DNA of 64,000 nucleotides from Desulfuromonas sp. KJ2020 (GTDB taxonomy: Bacteria; Desulfobacterota; Desulfuromonadia; Desulfuromonadales; SZUA-540). A program made the position numbers and the translations under genes. The notes beneath the pieces are model-generated. The model was given only the letters and a program-made list of their open reading frames with translations, ran no database searches and was not told the origin of the DNA. Of the stretch, positions 53,622-61,542 are shown one piece after another. The first letter of the stretch is position 1. The number at the start of each line of letters is the position of its first letter. The stretch spans positions 913,717-977,716 of the forward strand of contig NZ_JAKUKE010000003.1 of NCBI RefSeq assembly GCF_024197615.1, written 5' to 3'.

Positions 53622-56600
53622 GTGCTGCCTGTCGCTTTGGTCACATCGGTTACTCTCGCCTACTTCGGCCTGCTCTTCGCTGTCGCCTACTACGCCGACA
53701 GGAAGCGAAAAGCGGGGCAAAGCATCATTTCGAACAGTTACATCTATTCTCTCTCCCTGGCCGTCTACTTTACCTCCTGGACCTTTTACGGCAGTGTGGG
53801 GCGGGCCGCCACATCCGGTCTCGATTTTCTCCCGACGTATCTGGGGCCAACGCTTATAGCCTTCAGCTGGTGGATTATCCTGCGCAAAATGGTGCGTATC
53901 AGTAAAGAGCAGAATATCGTCAGTATTGCCGACTTCATAGCCAGCCGTTACGGTAAATCGGCCTTCCTGGGTGCGGTCGTCACGATTTTCGCCGTCATTG
54001 GCATCATGCCCTACATCGCCCTGCAGCTTAAGGCCGTCGCCTACACCTTTGATCTGCTCTCCGCCCCGCCGGAAGCCATTGGGCACGGTCTCAGCGATCT
54101 CATACCCGCCCTGCCCCCTTACATTGACACCGCTTTTATCGTCGCGTTGGTGTTGACCCTCTTTGGTATCCTGTTCGGCGCCAGACACCTCGACGCATCT
54201 GAGCGCCATGAAGGCCTGGTGGCGGCCATCGCACTCGAATCACTTGTAAAAATCGTTGCTTTTGTGTCCGTCGGTATTTTTGTCACCTACGGGCTCTTTG
54301 ATGGTTTTTCCGACATCTTTGCAAAATTTCTGGAAACTTTTCCTGAACGCAAAGACCTTATCCTGCTCGGAACGGCTTCCATACCCTACCCCATGTGGTT
54401 TTCTCTGACCTTTATTTCCATGATGGCCGTGATGTTTCTGCCCCGTCAATTTCATATCATGGTCATAGAGAACTCCGACGAAAAACACATCAGGGATGCC
54501 ATGTGGCGTTTTCCGGCCTACATGTTCCTGATGAATCTCTTCGTCATCCCTATCGCCCTGGGTGGATTGCTTCTTACCGGCGGGGAAGCCGCCGGCGCCG
54601 ACTACTTTGTCGTCAGCCTGCCTCTGGTCACCGGACACCCCTGGCTGGCCATGCTGGTCTTTATCGGGGGATTTTCCGCTTCCGCCGGCATGGTCATGGT
54701 GGAGTCCGTCGCCCTCTCCACTATGGTACACAACTATCTGGTCATGCCGGTCATCAACCGTCTCAACTTCGGCGCACGGGATCTATCCCGCCTGCTGATC
54801 AACATCAAACGACTCGGCATTTTTGCCGTCATCTTTCTCGGCTATCTCTATTACCGACTGGCCGGCGAATACAGCGCCCTGGTCAATATCGGCCTAATTT
54901 CTTTCATGGCCGCTACCCAGTTTGCTCCGGCCATCCTGGGCGGGCTTTTCTGGAAAAGAGCGACCCGCAAAGGGGCTACAGCCGGTCTTATTTTTGGCTT
55001 TGCTCTCTGGTTCTACACGCTGCTTCTTCCTGCCTTTGTCCAGGCTGGTTGGCTGGAAAACCACATTCTCACCGATGGCCTGTTTGGACTTTCCTTGCTC
55101 AGGCCTCAAGAGCTTTTCGGCCTGTCCGGCTTCGACAAATGGACACATGCCCTCTTCTGGACCATGTTTTTCAATCTCGGGGCCTTTCTGACCTTCTCGC
55201 TACTGACCAAGCCCTGCAAAAGAGAGATTGAACAGGCCGACAAGTTTATCAATGCCTTTGAACCAACCAAGGAACCGCCCCAGCGCAAGAGGCTCAGCGG
55301 TGCACCTACCCTGGTTGAATTCATCGAACTGATGACCAAGTTTATCGGCGAAAAACAGGCCCACGCCGCCATGGCGGAATACCTTCATGACCGGGATATT
55401 GATGAGAAAGGGAGCCTGTCGGAATATGAACTTCCGGCCCTGAAAAGGTTCACGGAACGGACGCTGGCCGGGTCCGTCGGCGCCGCCCCCGCCAGGATCA
55501 TCATTGAAAACTATCTGGCGACCAAAGGCAGCAAGATGGAGGACGTTTTCGACATCTTTGGAACTGTCACCCTCAGCAGAACAGCCAGTCGCGATCAACT
55601 CAGCGTCTTGTATGAATCCGCCCGCCTGGTGGCCAGCGGGGAAAGCCTGAAGATTATCCTGGACAATATTCTTGAACTTCTCCTTCAGCAGTTCAAATTC
55701 GACTTATGCGTCGTCCGCTTTCTGGACGACCAGACAAACACCCTGAGTGTGGTCAGCCAGAGGGGCAAAGCACGCACCAGGCGCGCTCTCTCGCCGCGGG
55801 GACTGAATCGTGAAACCTGTATCGGCGAAGCGTTTCTGGACAATAAAACCAAAATTGAAAACGACTGCGATTTACTGGACAAGCCGGAAGCCGAAAATAT
55901 TGCCGGCCCCGAAGGTTTTCAATCCTTCGCCCATGCCCCAATTTCCATCGAAGGGCAGCCCATTGGGGTATTGTCTTGTTTTTCCCGTTCCTCCAAGGGG
56001 ATATTTACCGAAGAATTCATCGAGCTTTTTGACAGCCTGGCCGGGCAGATCGGCGTTGCCTGGCGTAACGCTCAACAGACTGAAGATCTTATCAAGGCCA
56101 AGGAGCATGAACGCGAACTGCAAATTGCCAAAACCATTCAGCTTGGCCTGCTGCCCACAAAAACGCCCCAGATAGACGGAATCAGCCTCGCGGGCTTGTG
56201 CGTGCCCGCCCGTCAGGTGGGTGGTGATTACTACGATTTTCTTCCACGGGAAGACGGCAAACTGGATCTGGTGATTGCCGACGTCTCCGGTCACAACATC
56301 GGTGCCGCTCTGATAATGGCCGAAACCCGCACATTCATTCAGTCCCGCACCCAGACCATAGGCAACACCAGCGGGGTCATGACGGCCATCAACGAATTTT
56401 TTTATGAGGACCTTACTCGCGCCGAGCTTTTCATTACCATGTTTTATGTCAAATACGACCCAACTACCAAAACTCTCATCTATTCAAACGCAGGGCACAA
56501 CCCCCCACTTATTGCCAACAAGCATCGAGAGACCTGCGAAAGGCTGGACGCCGAAGGACTCATCTTCGGTGTTAAACAGAATGTGGAATTTGAAGAGAAG

Positions 56601-56837
56601 AAAACCCCTCTGCAAAAAGGGGACGTGCTGCTGATGTACACGGATGGCCTGACGGAGGCAGCCAACGCCGACGGTGAGCTTTTTGGAGAAGAGCGTCTAT
56701 GCCAACTGCTGGAGGCATCGGAAACCCTTCCTCCGGCTGAGATCATTGAAAACCTGCTGGACCAGATTCGACTGTTCACCGGGAATCGTCATTTTAACGA
56801 CGATGTATCTCTCGTTGTACTAAAGATCAATGCGTAG
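53622..56837 (+). CDS. Sodium/solute-symporter-like sensor fused to GAF and PP2C (SpoIIE) phosphatase
   Basis: A 1071-residue membrane signalling protein. Residues 1 to about 530 are a 13-helix sodium/solute symporter module as in CbrA (YFTSWTFYGSVGRAATSGLDFLPTYLGPT, GFSASAGMVMVESVALSTM). About 555-645 match the STAC connector (LVEFIELMTKFIGEKQAHAAM). A GAF domain spans about 660-815. The C-terminal phosphatase has the metal sites GGDYYDF, IADVSGHNIGAAL, NAGHNPPL, YTDGLTEAAN and NDDVSLVV. It starts with GTG right after the preceding stop. CbrA-type proteins end in a histidine kinase; this one ends in a phosphatase and precedes an antagonist and an anti-sigma kinase, so it should dephosphorylate the antagonist on solute sensing. 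Confidence 0.92.
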   Translation: MLPVALVTSVTLAYFGLLFAVAYYADRKRKAGQSIISNSYIYSLSLAVYFTSWTFYGSVGRAATSGLDFLPTYLGPTLIAFSWWIILRKMVRISKEQNIVSIADFIASRYGKSAFLGAVVTIFAVIGIMPYIALQLKAVAYTFDLLSAPPEAIGHGLSDLIPALPPYIDTAFIVALVLTLFGILFGARHLDASERHEGLVAAIALESLVKIVAFVSVGIFVTYGLFDGFSDIFAKFLETFPERKDLILLGTASIPYPMWFSLTFISMMAVMFLPRQFHIMVIENSDEKHIRDAMWRFPAYMFLMNLFVIPIALGGLLLTGGEAAGADYFVVSLPLVTGHPWLAMLVFIGGFSASAGMVMVESVALSTMVHNYLVMPVINRLNFGARDLSRLLINIKRLGIFAVIFLGYLYYRLAGEYSALVNIGLISFMAATQFAPAILGGLFWKRATRKGATAGLIFGFALWFYTLLLPAFVQAGWLENHILTDGLFGLSLLRPQELFGLSGFDKWTHALFWTMFFNLGAFLTFSLLTKPCKREIEQADKFINAFEPTKEPPQRKRLSGAPTLVEFIELMTKFIGEKQAHAAMAEYLHDRDIDEKGSLSEYELPALKRFTERTLAGSVGAAPARIIIENYLATKGSKMEDVFDIFGTVTLSRTASRDQLSVLYESARLVASGESLKIILDNILELLLQQFKFDLCVVRFLDDQTNTLSVVSQRGKARTRRALSPRGLNRETCIGEAFLDNKTKIENDCDLLDKPEAENIAGPEGFQSFAHAPISIEGQPIGVLSCFSRSSKGIFTEEFIELFDSLAGQIGVAWRNAQQTEDLIKAKEHERELQIAKTIQLGLLPTKTPQIDGISLAGLCVPARQVGGDYYDFLPREDGKLDLVIADVSGHNIGAALIMAETRTFIQSRTQTIGNTSGVMTAINEFFYEDLTRAELFITMFYVKYDPTTKTLIYSNAGHNPPLIANKHRETCERLDAEGLIFGVKQNVEFEEKKTPLQKGDVLLMYTDGLTEAANADGELFGEERLCQLLEASETLPPAEIIENLLDQIRLFTGNRHFNDDVSLVVLKINA

Positions 56838-56931
56838 GAAAAAAACGAGTCAATTTCCATAAAGTGTCGGATATGTTATAAACATTTCCGTTGGTTATTC
56901 AGGCCCATCCATCATCGACAGGAGACGAACT

Positions 56932-57267
56932 ATGATTTTGAACATTGAAGACAAAGGCGCCGTCGTACTTATTGAGATCAAGGAAGAGAGACTGGATGCC
57001 CACAACAGCAGCGACCTGAAAGCTCAGATGCTCAATCTTTTTGAGGAGGGCAAGAATGACATTGTGGTGGATCTAGGTGAAGTCCGTTTTGTCGACTCCT
57101 CCGGGCTTGGCGCTCTGGTTTCTGGATTTAAAAACGCCAGCGCGCGCAACGGCAATCTCAAACTCAGTGGATTACAACCTCAGGTCCGTTCCATGTTTGA
57201 ACTGACCCGTCTTCACCGCGTTTTTGAAATTTTCCCGGGAACGGAAGAGGCCCTGAGCAGTTTCTAA
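56932..57267 (+). CDS. STAS-domain anti-sigma-factor antagonist
   Basis: A 111-residue RsbV/SpoIIAA-type protein. The phosphorylated serine lies in VRFVDSSGLGALVSGF, S57 by alignment. Unphosphorylated it binds the RsbW-type kinase and frees its client; the preceding phosphatase should remove the phosphate. AGGAG lies eight bases before the ATG. 94 bases after the phosphatase gene and 26 before the kinase gene. Confidence 0.93.
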   Translation: MILNIEDKGAVVLIEIKEERLDAHNSSDLKAQMLNLFEEGKNDIVVDLGEVRFVDSSGLGALVSGFKNASARNGNLKLSGLQPQVRSMFELTRLHRVFEIFPGTEEALSSF

Positions 57268-57293
57268 ACATCCATTTTCCGGGGGGGATTACA

Positions 57294-57713
57294 ATGGAAA
57301 AAATAGAGGTGGACATTAAGGTTCCCAATCAGACACGGTACCTGAGCCTGATCGGGAAAATCGGGGAAGGCCTTGCCATGACCCTGGAGCGATACAAGGG
57401 AGATCGGGAAGAGCTGGCCTATCACCTGAATCTGGTCCTGACAGAAGCCATGACTAATGCCATACGGCACGCCAACGAAGACGATCCCGGCAAGGAGTTG
57501 CACATCACTATCTCCATCATGGAGAAAACCCTTAAAATTCTCGTTTACGACGAGGGACAAGGGTTCGATATCAACTCACTCCCCTCACCTGACTTCAAAA
57601 ATCTTGATGAACACGGCCGGGGCGTCTATATCATTCGCGCTCTCATGGATCAAGTCGTCTACCGAAAACACGGCAAAGGCCATGTGCTGGTTATGGAAAA
57701 GAAGTTTCATTAG
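57294..57713 (+). CDS. RsbW-type serine kinase / anti-sigma factor
   Basis: A 139-residue GHKL ATPase. The N box is LNLVLTEAMTNAIRHAN, G1 is DEGQGFDI and G2 is EHGRGVYIIRALMD, all intact. It would phosphorylate the STAS protein before it and sequester a sigma factor or other client. No sigma-factor gene is in the window, so the client is encoded elsewhere or is not a sigma factor. Its stop overlaps the converging HAD gene by four bases. Confidence 0.93.
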   Translation: MEKIEVDIKVPNQTRYLSLIGKIGEGLAMTLERYKGDREELAYHLNLVLTEAMTNAIRHANEDDPGKELHITISIMEKTLKILVYDEGQGFDINSLPSPDFKNLDEHGRGVYIIRALMDQVVYRKHGKGHVLVMEKKFH

Positions 57714-58330
57714 CAGGCGAGGTAAGACACAAGTTCAGCATGTCCATGGATGGTGAGATCTCCTGCCATCATCCCTTTATAGGCCACGAATCGGACTCCC
57801 GCCCCCCGGGCCGCTTCGTGGTCCAGGTCTGAATCCCCCACAAAGAGCAGATCCCGGCAGGGTAGCCCCAGACGCTCCGCCGCCAGAAAAAGCATATCCG
57901 GATAGGGCTTGGGCCTGGGCACGTCCCGACTGGTCACCACCACCTGAAAAAATCGGTCGAGCTCAAAATGGCGAAGAATCTCTTCCATGCTGTTGCCGCG
58001 ATTGGTCGCGACAGCCAGAGGGAAATTTTGCGCCAATGTTTCGAGGGTTGGGTAAAGGTGGGGCTCTGGGACCATAAAAGGGATAAACTGCCGGTAATCG
58101 AGTTGCGAGGCAACCTCTAAGGCAGCATCCACGCGAGCCGTCCCCAAAAGAGCTTTAAAGACCTGCGGGCTGGCTGCCGTGTGGCAAAGATGGGCGCGGC
58201 TGGTGTCTTCCGGTGTGACTTCATCGACGCCAAAGTGGGCAAGCACCCGGTTATAGTAAGCCAGGTTGGCAGCCCGGCTTTCAAAAAGAACCCCGTCACA
58301 ATCAAAGATGAGACCGCTAACCTTGGACAT
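57710..58330 (-). CDS. HAD-superfamily phosphatase
   Basis: A 206-residue phosphoglycolate-phosphatase-like hydrolase: motif I GLIFDCDGVLF, motif II VATNRG, motif III lysine in VPRPKPYP and motif IV LFVGDSDLDHEAARGAG. The cap is the small helical type. The substrate is not readable. It starts inside the last codons of lgt (14-base overlap), so it is co-translated with it. Confidence 0.87.
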   Translation of the reverse strand: MSKVSGLIFDCDGVLFESRAANLAYYNRVLAHFGVDEVTPEDTSRAHLCHTAASPQVFKALLGTARVDAALEVASQLDYRQFIPFMVPEPHLYPTLETLAQNFPLAVATNRGNSMEEILRHFELDRFFQVVVTSRDVPRPKPYPDMLFLAAERLGLPCRDLLFVGDSDLDHEAARGAGVRFVAYKGMMAGDLTIHGHAELVSYLAC

Positions 58331-59111
58331 GTCGTTTATTTCCTTGGTGGATAGCCAAAAGGCCCATCACACCGACCAGGACCATCGGCAGGGACAGCAA
58401 CTGCCCCATGGTGGCACCGGCCCAGAGAAAACCGAGATGTTGGTCCGGTTGCCTGAAAAATTCGACCACGAAGCGAAACAATCCATACAATAGGAAAAAG
58501 GAAAAAAAAGGGATGCCGGGACGAGGATTTTTTCGGTGCAATAGCCACAGGACCACAAAAAGGACGAGCCCCTCCAGGAAAGCCTCATAAAGCTGACTGG
58601 GGTGTCTGGGCAGCGGACCGGCCTGCGGAAAAACCATGCCCCAAGGCACATCCGTCACCCGCCCCCACAATTCGCCGTTAATAAAATTGCCGACCCGACC
58701 CAACCCGAGACCAACCGCAGCGGCAGTGACCAGGATGTCACCAGTCAGCAACACGGAAAGCTGTCGACGCTTGCAAAACAACATCACCGAGACCACCACA
58801 CCGAGCAGCCCCCCGTGAAAACTCATGCCACCTTCCCATATGGCCAGAATTTCCAGCGGATGCGAAAGATAATAGGAAAATTTGTAAAACAGGGTATACC
58901 CAAGCCGCCCCCCCAGGATAACCCCGAGGGCGGCATAGAAGAGCAGATCAGAAACTCCATCATGATCAATCCCCAGACTGCGCCGGCGAGACAAATGCCC
59001 GATGATGAAATAGGAAATAATGAATCCCAAAAGGTACATCATGCCGTACCAGCGAACGGCAAGGGGCCCGATTTGAAAAATGATCGGATCTATCTGAGGA
59101 TAAGTCAACAT
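58317..59111 (-). CDS. lgt: Prolipoprotein diacylglyceryl transferase
   Basis: A 264-residue, seven-helix inner-membrane enzyme that adds diacylglycerol from phosphatidylglycerol to the lipobox cysteine of prolipoproteins. The Lgt signature is GRVGNFINGELWGRVTD, with the upstream GGRLGYTLFY and EGGMSFHGG. It serves the several lipoproteins encoded at 1.3, 48-49 and 50-51 kb. AAGGA precedes the ATG. Confidence 0.96.
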   Translation of the reverse strand: MLTYPQIDPIIFQIGPLAVRWYGMMYLLGFIISYFIIGHLSRRRSLGIDHDGVSDLLFYAALGVILGGRLGYTLFYKFSYYLSHPLEILAIWEGGMSFHGGLLGVVVSVMLFCKRRQLSVLLTGDILVTAAAVGLGLGRVGNFINGELWGRVTDVPWGMVFPQAGPLPRHPSQLYEAFLEGLVLFVVLWLLHRKNPRPGIPFFSFFLLYGLFRFVVEFFRQPDQHLGFLWAGATMGQLLSLPMVLVGVMGLLAIHQGNKRHVQG

Positions 59112-59157
59112 GGGGCGTCCTTAAATGTTTGTATCATTCCAACAGAACAAAGCCTGA

Positions 59158-60081
59158 TTATTCCGCCTGGGCCGAACTCGAGAGGGTTTCAATCAGACTA
59201 TTCATATCGGGTGGCACAGGTGCCTCCCATTCTTTGATATCTCCATGCACGGGGTGAGGAAGAACTATCTTCCAGGCATGGAGCATCTGTCGGCCAATAG
59301 GCACAGGACCTAGTCGGTCAGGGCCACCATACCGGGTATCCCCGAGAAGGGGGTGTCCGATTTCCTTCAAATGGACACGAATTTGATGAGAGCGGCCGGT
59401 TGGGATTTCTACCTCAAGCAACGAACAGTCTGAAAATGACTGCAGAACTCGATAACGCGTCAGGGCTTGTTTACCTCCCTTTTCGACCGACTTCATGAGG
59501 TTGTCGGCTCGTCTGCGCGCTAAAAAAGATTGAATTTCTCCTTGGTCCTTCTCAGGGCAGCCATTAACCAGAGCAAGGTACCGTTTTTCAACCTGATGAG
59601 AAGCGATGGAATGGGTCAGGTTTTTGTGAGCTTTGCTATGAATAGAAAAAACAAGGACACCTGAAGTATCTCGGTCCAGGCGTTGAGCCATGCCGATTTC
59701 AGGTGTATCCTGAGGACGGAAAGGATTGGCCAGGTGTCGCAGAAGGGCCTCATAAAGTGTGCCTTTATAACGCGCGGGAGTGGGCTGGGTTTCGACTCCG
59801 GGAGGCTTATTGACTATAACGATATAGGAGTCCTGATAAATTATGTTTTTAGGGTTCAGGGAAAAGATGTCGAGCGGACGCCCATCAACATAAACTTCGA
59901 TTTGTTCACCCGTCTGAACGGGGTAAGAACATTTTCGAAGTCGCCTGCCGGCGACGTGAACGCCGCCTATATCGATAATTTTACGAATTTTACTACGGGA
60001 AAAAGAATCATCCACAGCGGGAATAAATTGATCGATGCGCTGCCCGTGGTGTTCTTTCTGAGGAACAAATCTAAAAACCAT
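59158..60081 (-). CDS. RluA-family pseudouridine synthase
   Basis: A 307-residue RNA-modifying enzyme that isomerises uridine in rRNA or tRNA. An S4-like RNA-binding segment starts the protein (SRSKIRKIIDIGGVHVAGRRL), and the catalytic aspartate lies in AQRLDRDTSGVLVF, followed by KRYLALVNG, TGRSHQIRVHLKEIGHPLLGD. The enterobacterial HRLD is QRLD here, seen in other family members. RluD versus RluC target cannot be separated. I start at the ATG at 60081; a TTG two codons earlier is possible and no strong ribosome site is seen. Confidence 0.9.
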   Translation of the reverse strand: MVFRFVPQKEHHGQRIDQFIPAVDDSFSRSKIRKIIDIGGVHVAGRRLRKCSYPVQTGEQIEVYVDGRPLDIFSLNPKNIIYQDSYIVIVNKPPGVETQPTPARYKGTLYEALLRHLANPFRPQDTPEIGMAQRLDRDTSGVLVFSIHSKAHKNLTHSIASHQVEKRYLALVNGCPEKDQGEIQSFLARRRADNLMKSVEKGGKQALTRYRVLQSFSDCSLLEVEIPTGRSHQIRVHLKEIGHPLLGDTRYGGPDRLGPVPIGRQMLHAWKIVLPHPVHGDIKEWEAPVPPDMNSLIETLSSSAQAE

Positions 60082-60177
60082 AATCAACCCGCGCCAGGGG
60101 AAGAATCATTTTTCAAAGCATGAAATGGATTTTCCACCAGCAGTGCACCTGAATCGATCTCGTTTTTACGCCTATTC

Positions 60178-60212
60178 AAAAGCCCTATCCATGACATATG
60201 GACAGGGCTTAT
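60178..60212 (-). terminator. Terminator after ihfB
   Basis: AGCCCTATCCAT (60181-60192) and ATGGACAGGGCT (60198-60209) pair over 12 bases with one wobble around a five-base loop; four A precede it, giving T on the minus strand. It is 78 bases past the ihfB stop. Confidence 0.65.
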
Positions 60213-60286
60213 TTCGCTGACATACCAACAGAAAAGAACAAATGGTAGATTCACGAGAAGTGATTCACGGCTGTCGTGTCAAAAAA

Positions 60287-60568
60287 TCAATCGGTATTGA
60301 CTTTTTCTCTGAGTTCTTTGCCCGTTTTGAAAAAAGGAGTTTTTTTGGAGGGAATCTTGACGATTTCACCACTTTTGGGGTTACGGGCTTCGCGGGCATC
60401 TCTTTCACGGACGGTGAACGAACCAAAACCGCGAATTTCAACGCGTTCACCATCAATGAGCGCCCCACCAATACTGTCAAAAATTGTATTTACGATCAGT
60501 TCGGATTCTTTTTTGTTGAGAGAGGTACTCTCAAAAGACAAACGCTCAATCAATTCACTTTTGGTCAT
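60287..60568 (-). CDS. ihfB: Integration host factor subunit beta
   Basis: A 93-residue HU/IHF-fold DNA-bending protein. It begins MTKSELIERLSFESTSLNKKESELIV, has GFGSFTVRERDAREARNPKSGE with the DNA-intercalating arm, and KIPSKKTPFFKTGKELRE. Its position after rpsA is the classic location of ihfB, which supports beta rather than HU. AGGAGG is seven bases before the ATG. IHF assists sigma-54 promoters, one of which is at 24745. Confidence 0.9.
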   Translation of the reverse strand: MTKSELIERLSFESTSLNKKESELIVNTIFDSIGGALIDGERVEIRGFGSFTVRERDAREARNPKSGEIVKIPSKKTPFFKTGKELREKVNTD

Positions 60569-60580
60569 GACAAATGCCTC

Positions 60581-61471
60581 CTAATTTAAACCTTCCCAGA
60601 TAAACTGCATCCCGCCAACAGATTGTTCCTGCAATCCTTGACGCATAGAATGAAGGGTTTCTTCCACCAGATAGTTAAACAATTTCGGTTTGGACTCACG
60701 GGGATAGATAACACGCGGTTTACCTTCGATCTCGGCCAATTCAGCGGCCAGATCGATGGCGTCCTGCATATTGCCGAGCCTATCCACCAGACCCGCTTCG
60801 AGAGCCTGCCTCCCGGTATAAATTCTTCCATCGGCCAGAGTTTTCGCTTTATCAAGGGGAAGGTCTCGCCCTTGGGCCACGGCGGAAACGAATTGGGAGT
60901 GTACATCATCAATAAGAGACTGCAGGATCTGCCGATCATCAGGGGTCATGGGGCGGACAGGGGAACCGATATCCTTATGTTCACCACTTTTTACGACCTG
61001 ACTTTTAAGACCGATTTTCTGAAGAAGTTCCTGAAAATTGGTGAATTCCATAATGACACCAATACTGCCGGTGATGGTGCCGGGGTTGGCGACGATCTGG
61101 TGTGCCGGGATGGCTATATAGTAGCCCCCTGAGGCAGCGACAGACCCCATGGACACAACAACGGGTTTTACCTGGGCAAGTTTCTGAACTTCTGTATAGA
61201 TTTCCTGGGACGGTCCTACCCCGCCGCCGGGAGAATCAACACGCAATACCACAGCTTTCATGCTGCTGTCATCGCGAAGGTGCGTCAGTCGTTGAATAAC
61301 GTCCTCAGACGTCATGATCGCCCCCTTGACTTCAACCACACCGATCTTTTCGCCGATGGGGAGGGAAGTCGAAGTTCCCGTCATGCTGGATATAAGACCT
61401 ACAATGATAAGAAAAAAAAGAAAGATGGCTCCAAGGACAATCAGGGCCATCAAAAATGGTCTTTTTTTCAT
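60581..61471 (-). CDS. sppA: Signal peptide peptidase SppA, short form
   Basis: A 296-residue membrane-anchored serine protease that degrades leftover signal peptides. One N-terminal helix (FLMALIVLGAIFLFFLIIVGLI) anchors it. The nucleophile is in GSVAASGGYYIA and the general-base lysine probably in SGEHKDIGSPVRPMTPDDRQ, the arrangement of Bacillus SppA, half the size of the E. coli enzyme. It lies between rpsA and ihfB, 12 bases before ihfB. Confidence 0.93.
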   Translation of the reverse strand: MKKRPFLMALIVLGAIFLFFLIIVGLISSMTGTSTSLPIGEKIGVVEVKGAIMTSEDVIQRLTHLRDDSSMKAVVLRVDSPGGGVGPSQEIYTEVQKLAQVKPVVVSMGSVAASGGYYIAIPAHQIVANPGTITGSIGVIMEFTNFQELLQKIGLKSQVVKSGEHKDIGSPVRPMTPDDRQILQSLIDDVHSQFVSAVAQGRDLPLDKAKTLADGRIYTGRQALEAGLVDRLGNMQDAIDLAAELAEIEGKPRVIYPRESKPKLFNYLVEETLHSMRQGLQEQSVGGMQFIWEGLN

Positions 61472-61490
61472 GCAAATCGCCTGAGATGGA

Positions 61491-61520
61491 GGAGCCCCCG
61501 CCTTGACAAGCGGGGGCTCC
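61491..61520 (-). other. Strong hairpin between rpsA and sppA
   Basis: GGAGCCCCCGC and GCGGGGGCTCC form a perfect 11-bp stem with an eight-base loop, 22 bases after the rpsA stop. No T run follows on the minus strand, so it looks like a 3' stabiliser or processing site rather than a full terminator. Confidence 0.65.
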
Positions 61521-61542
61521 GGATGGTCATCGTCAGAAAGAA

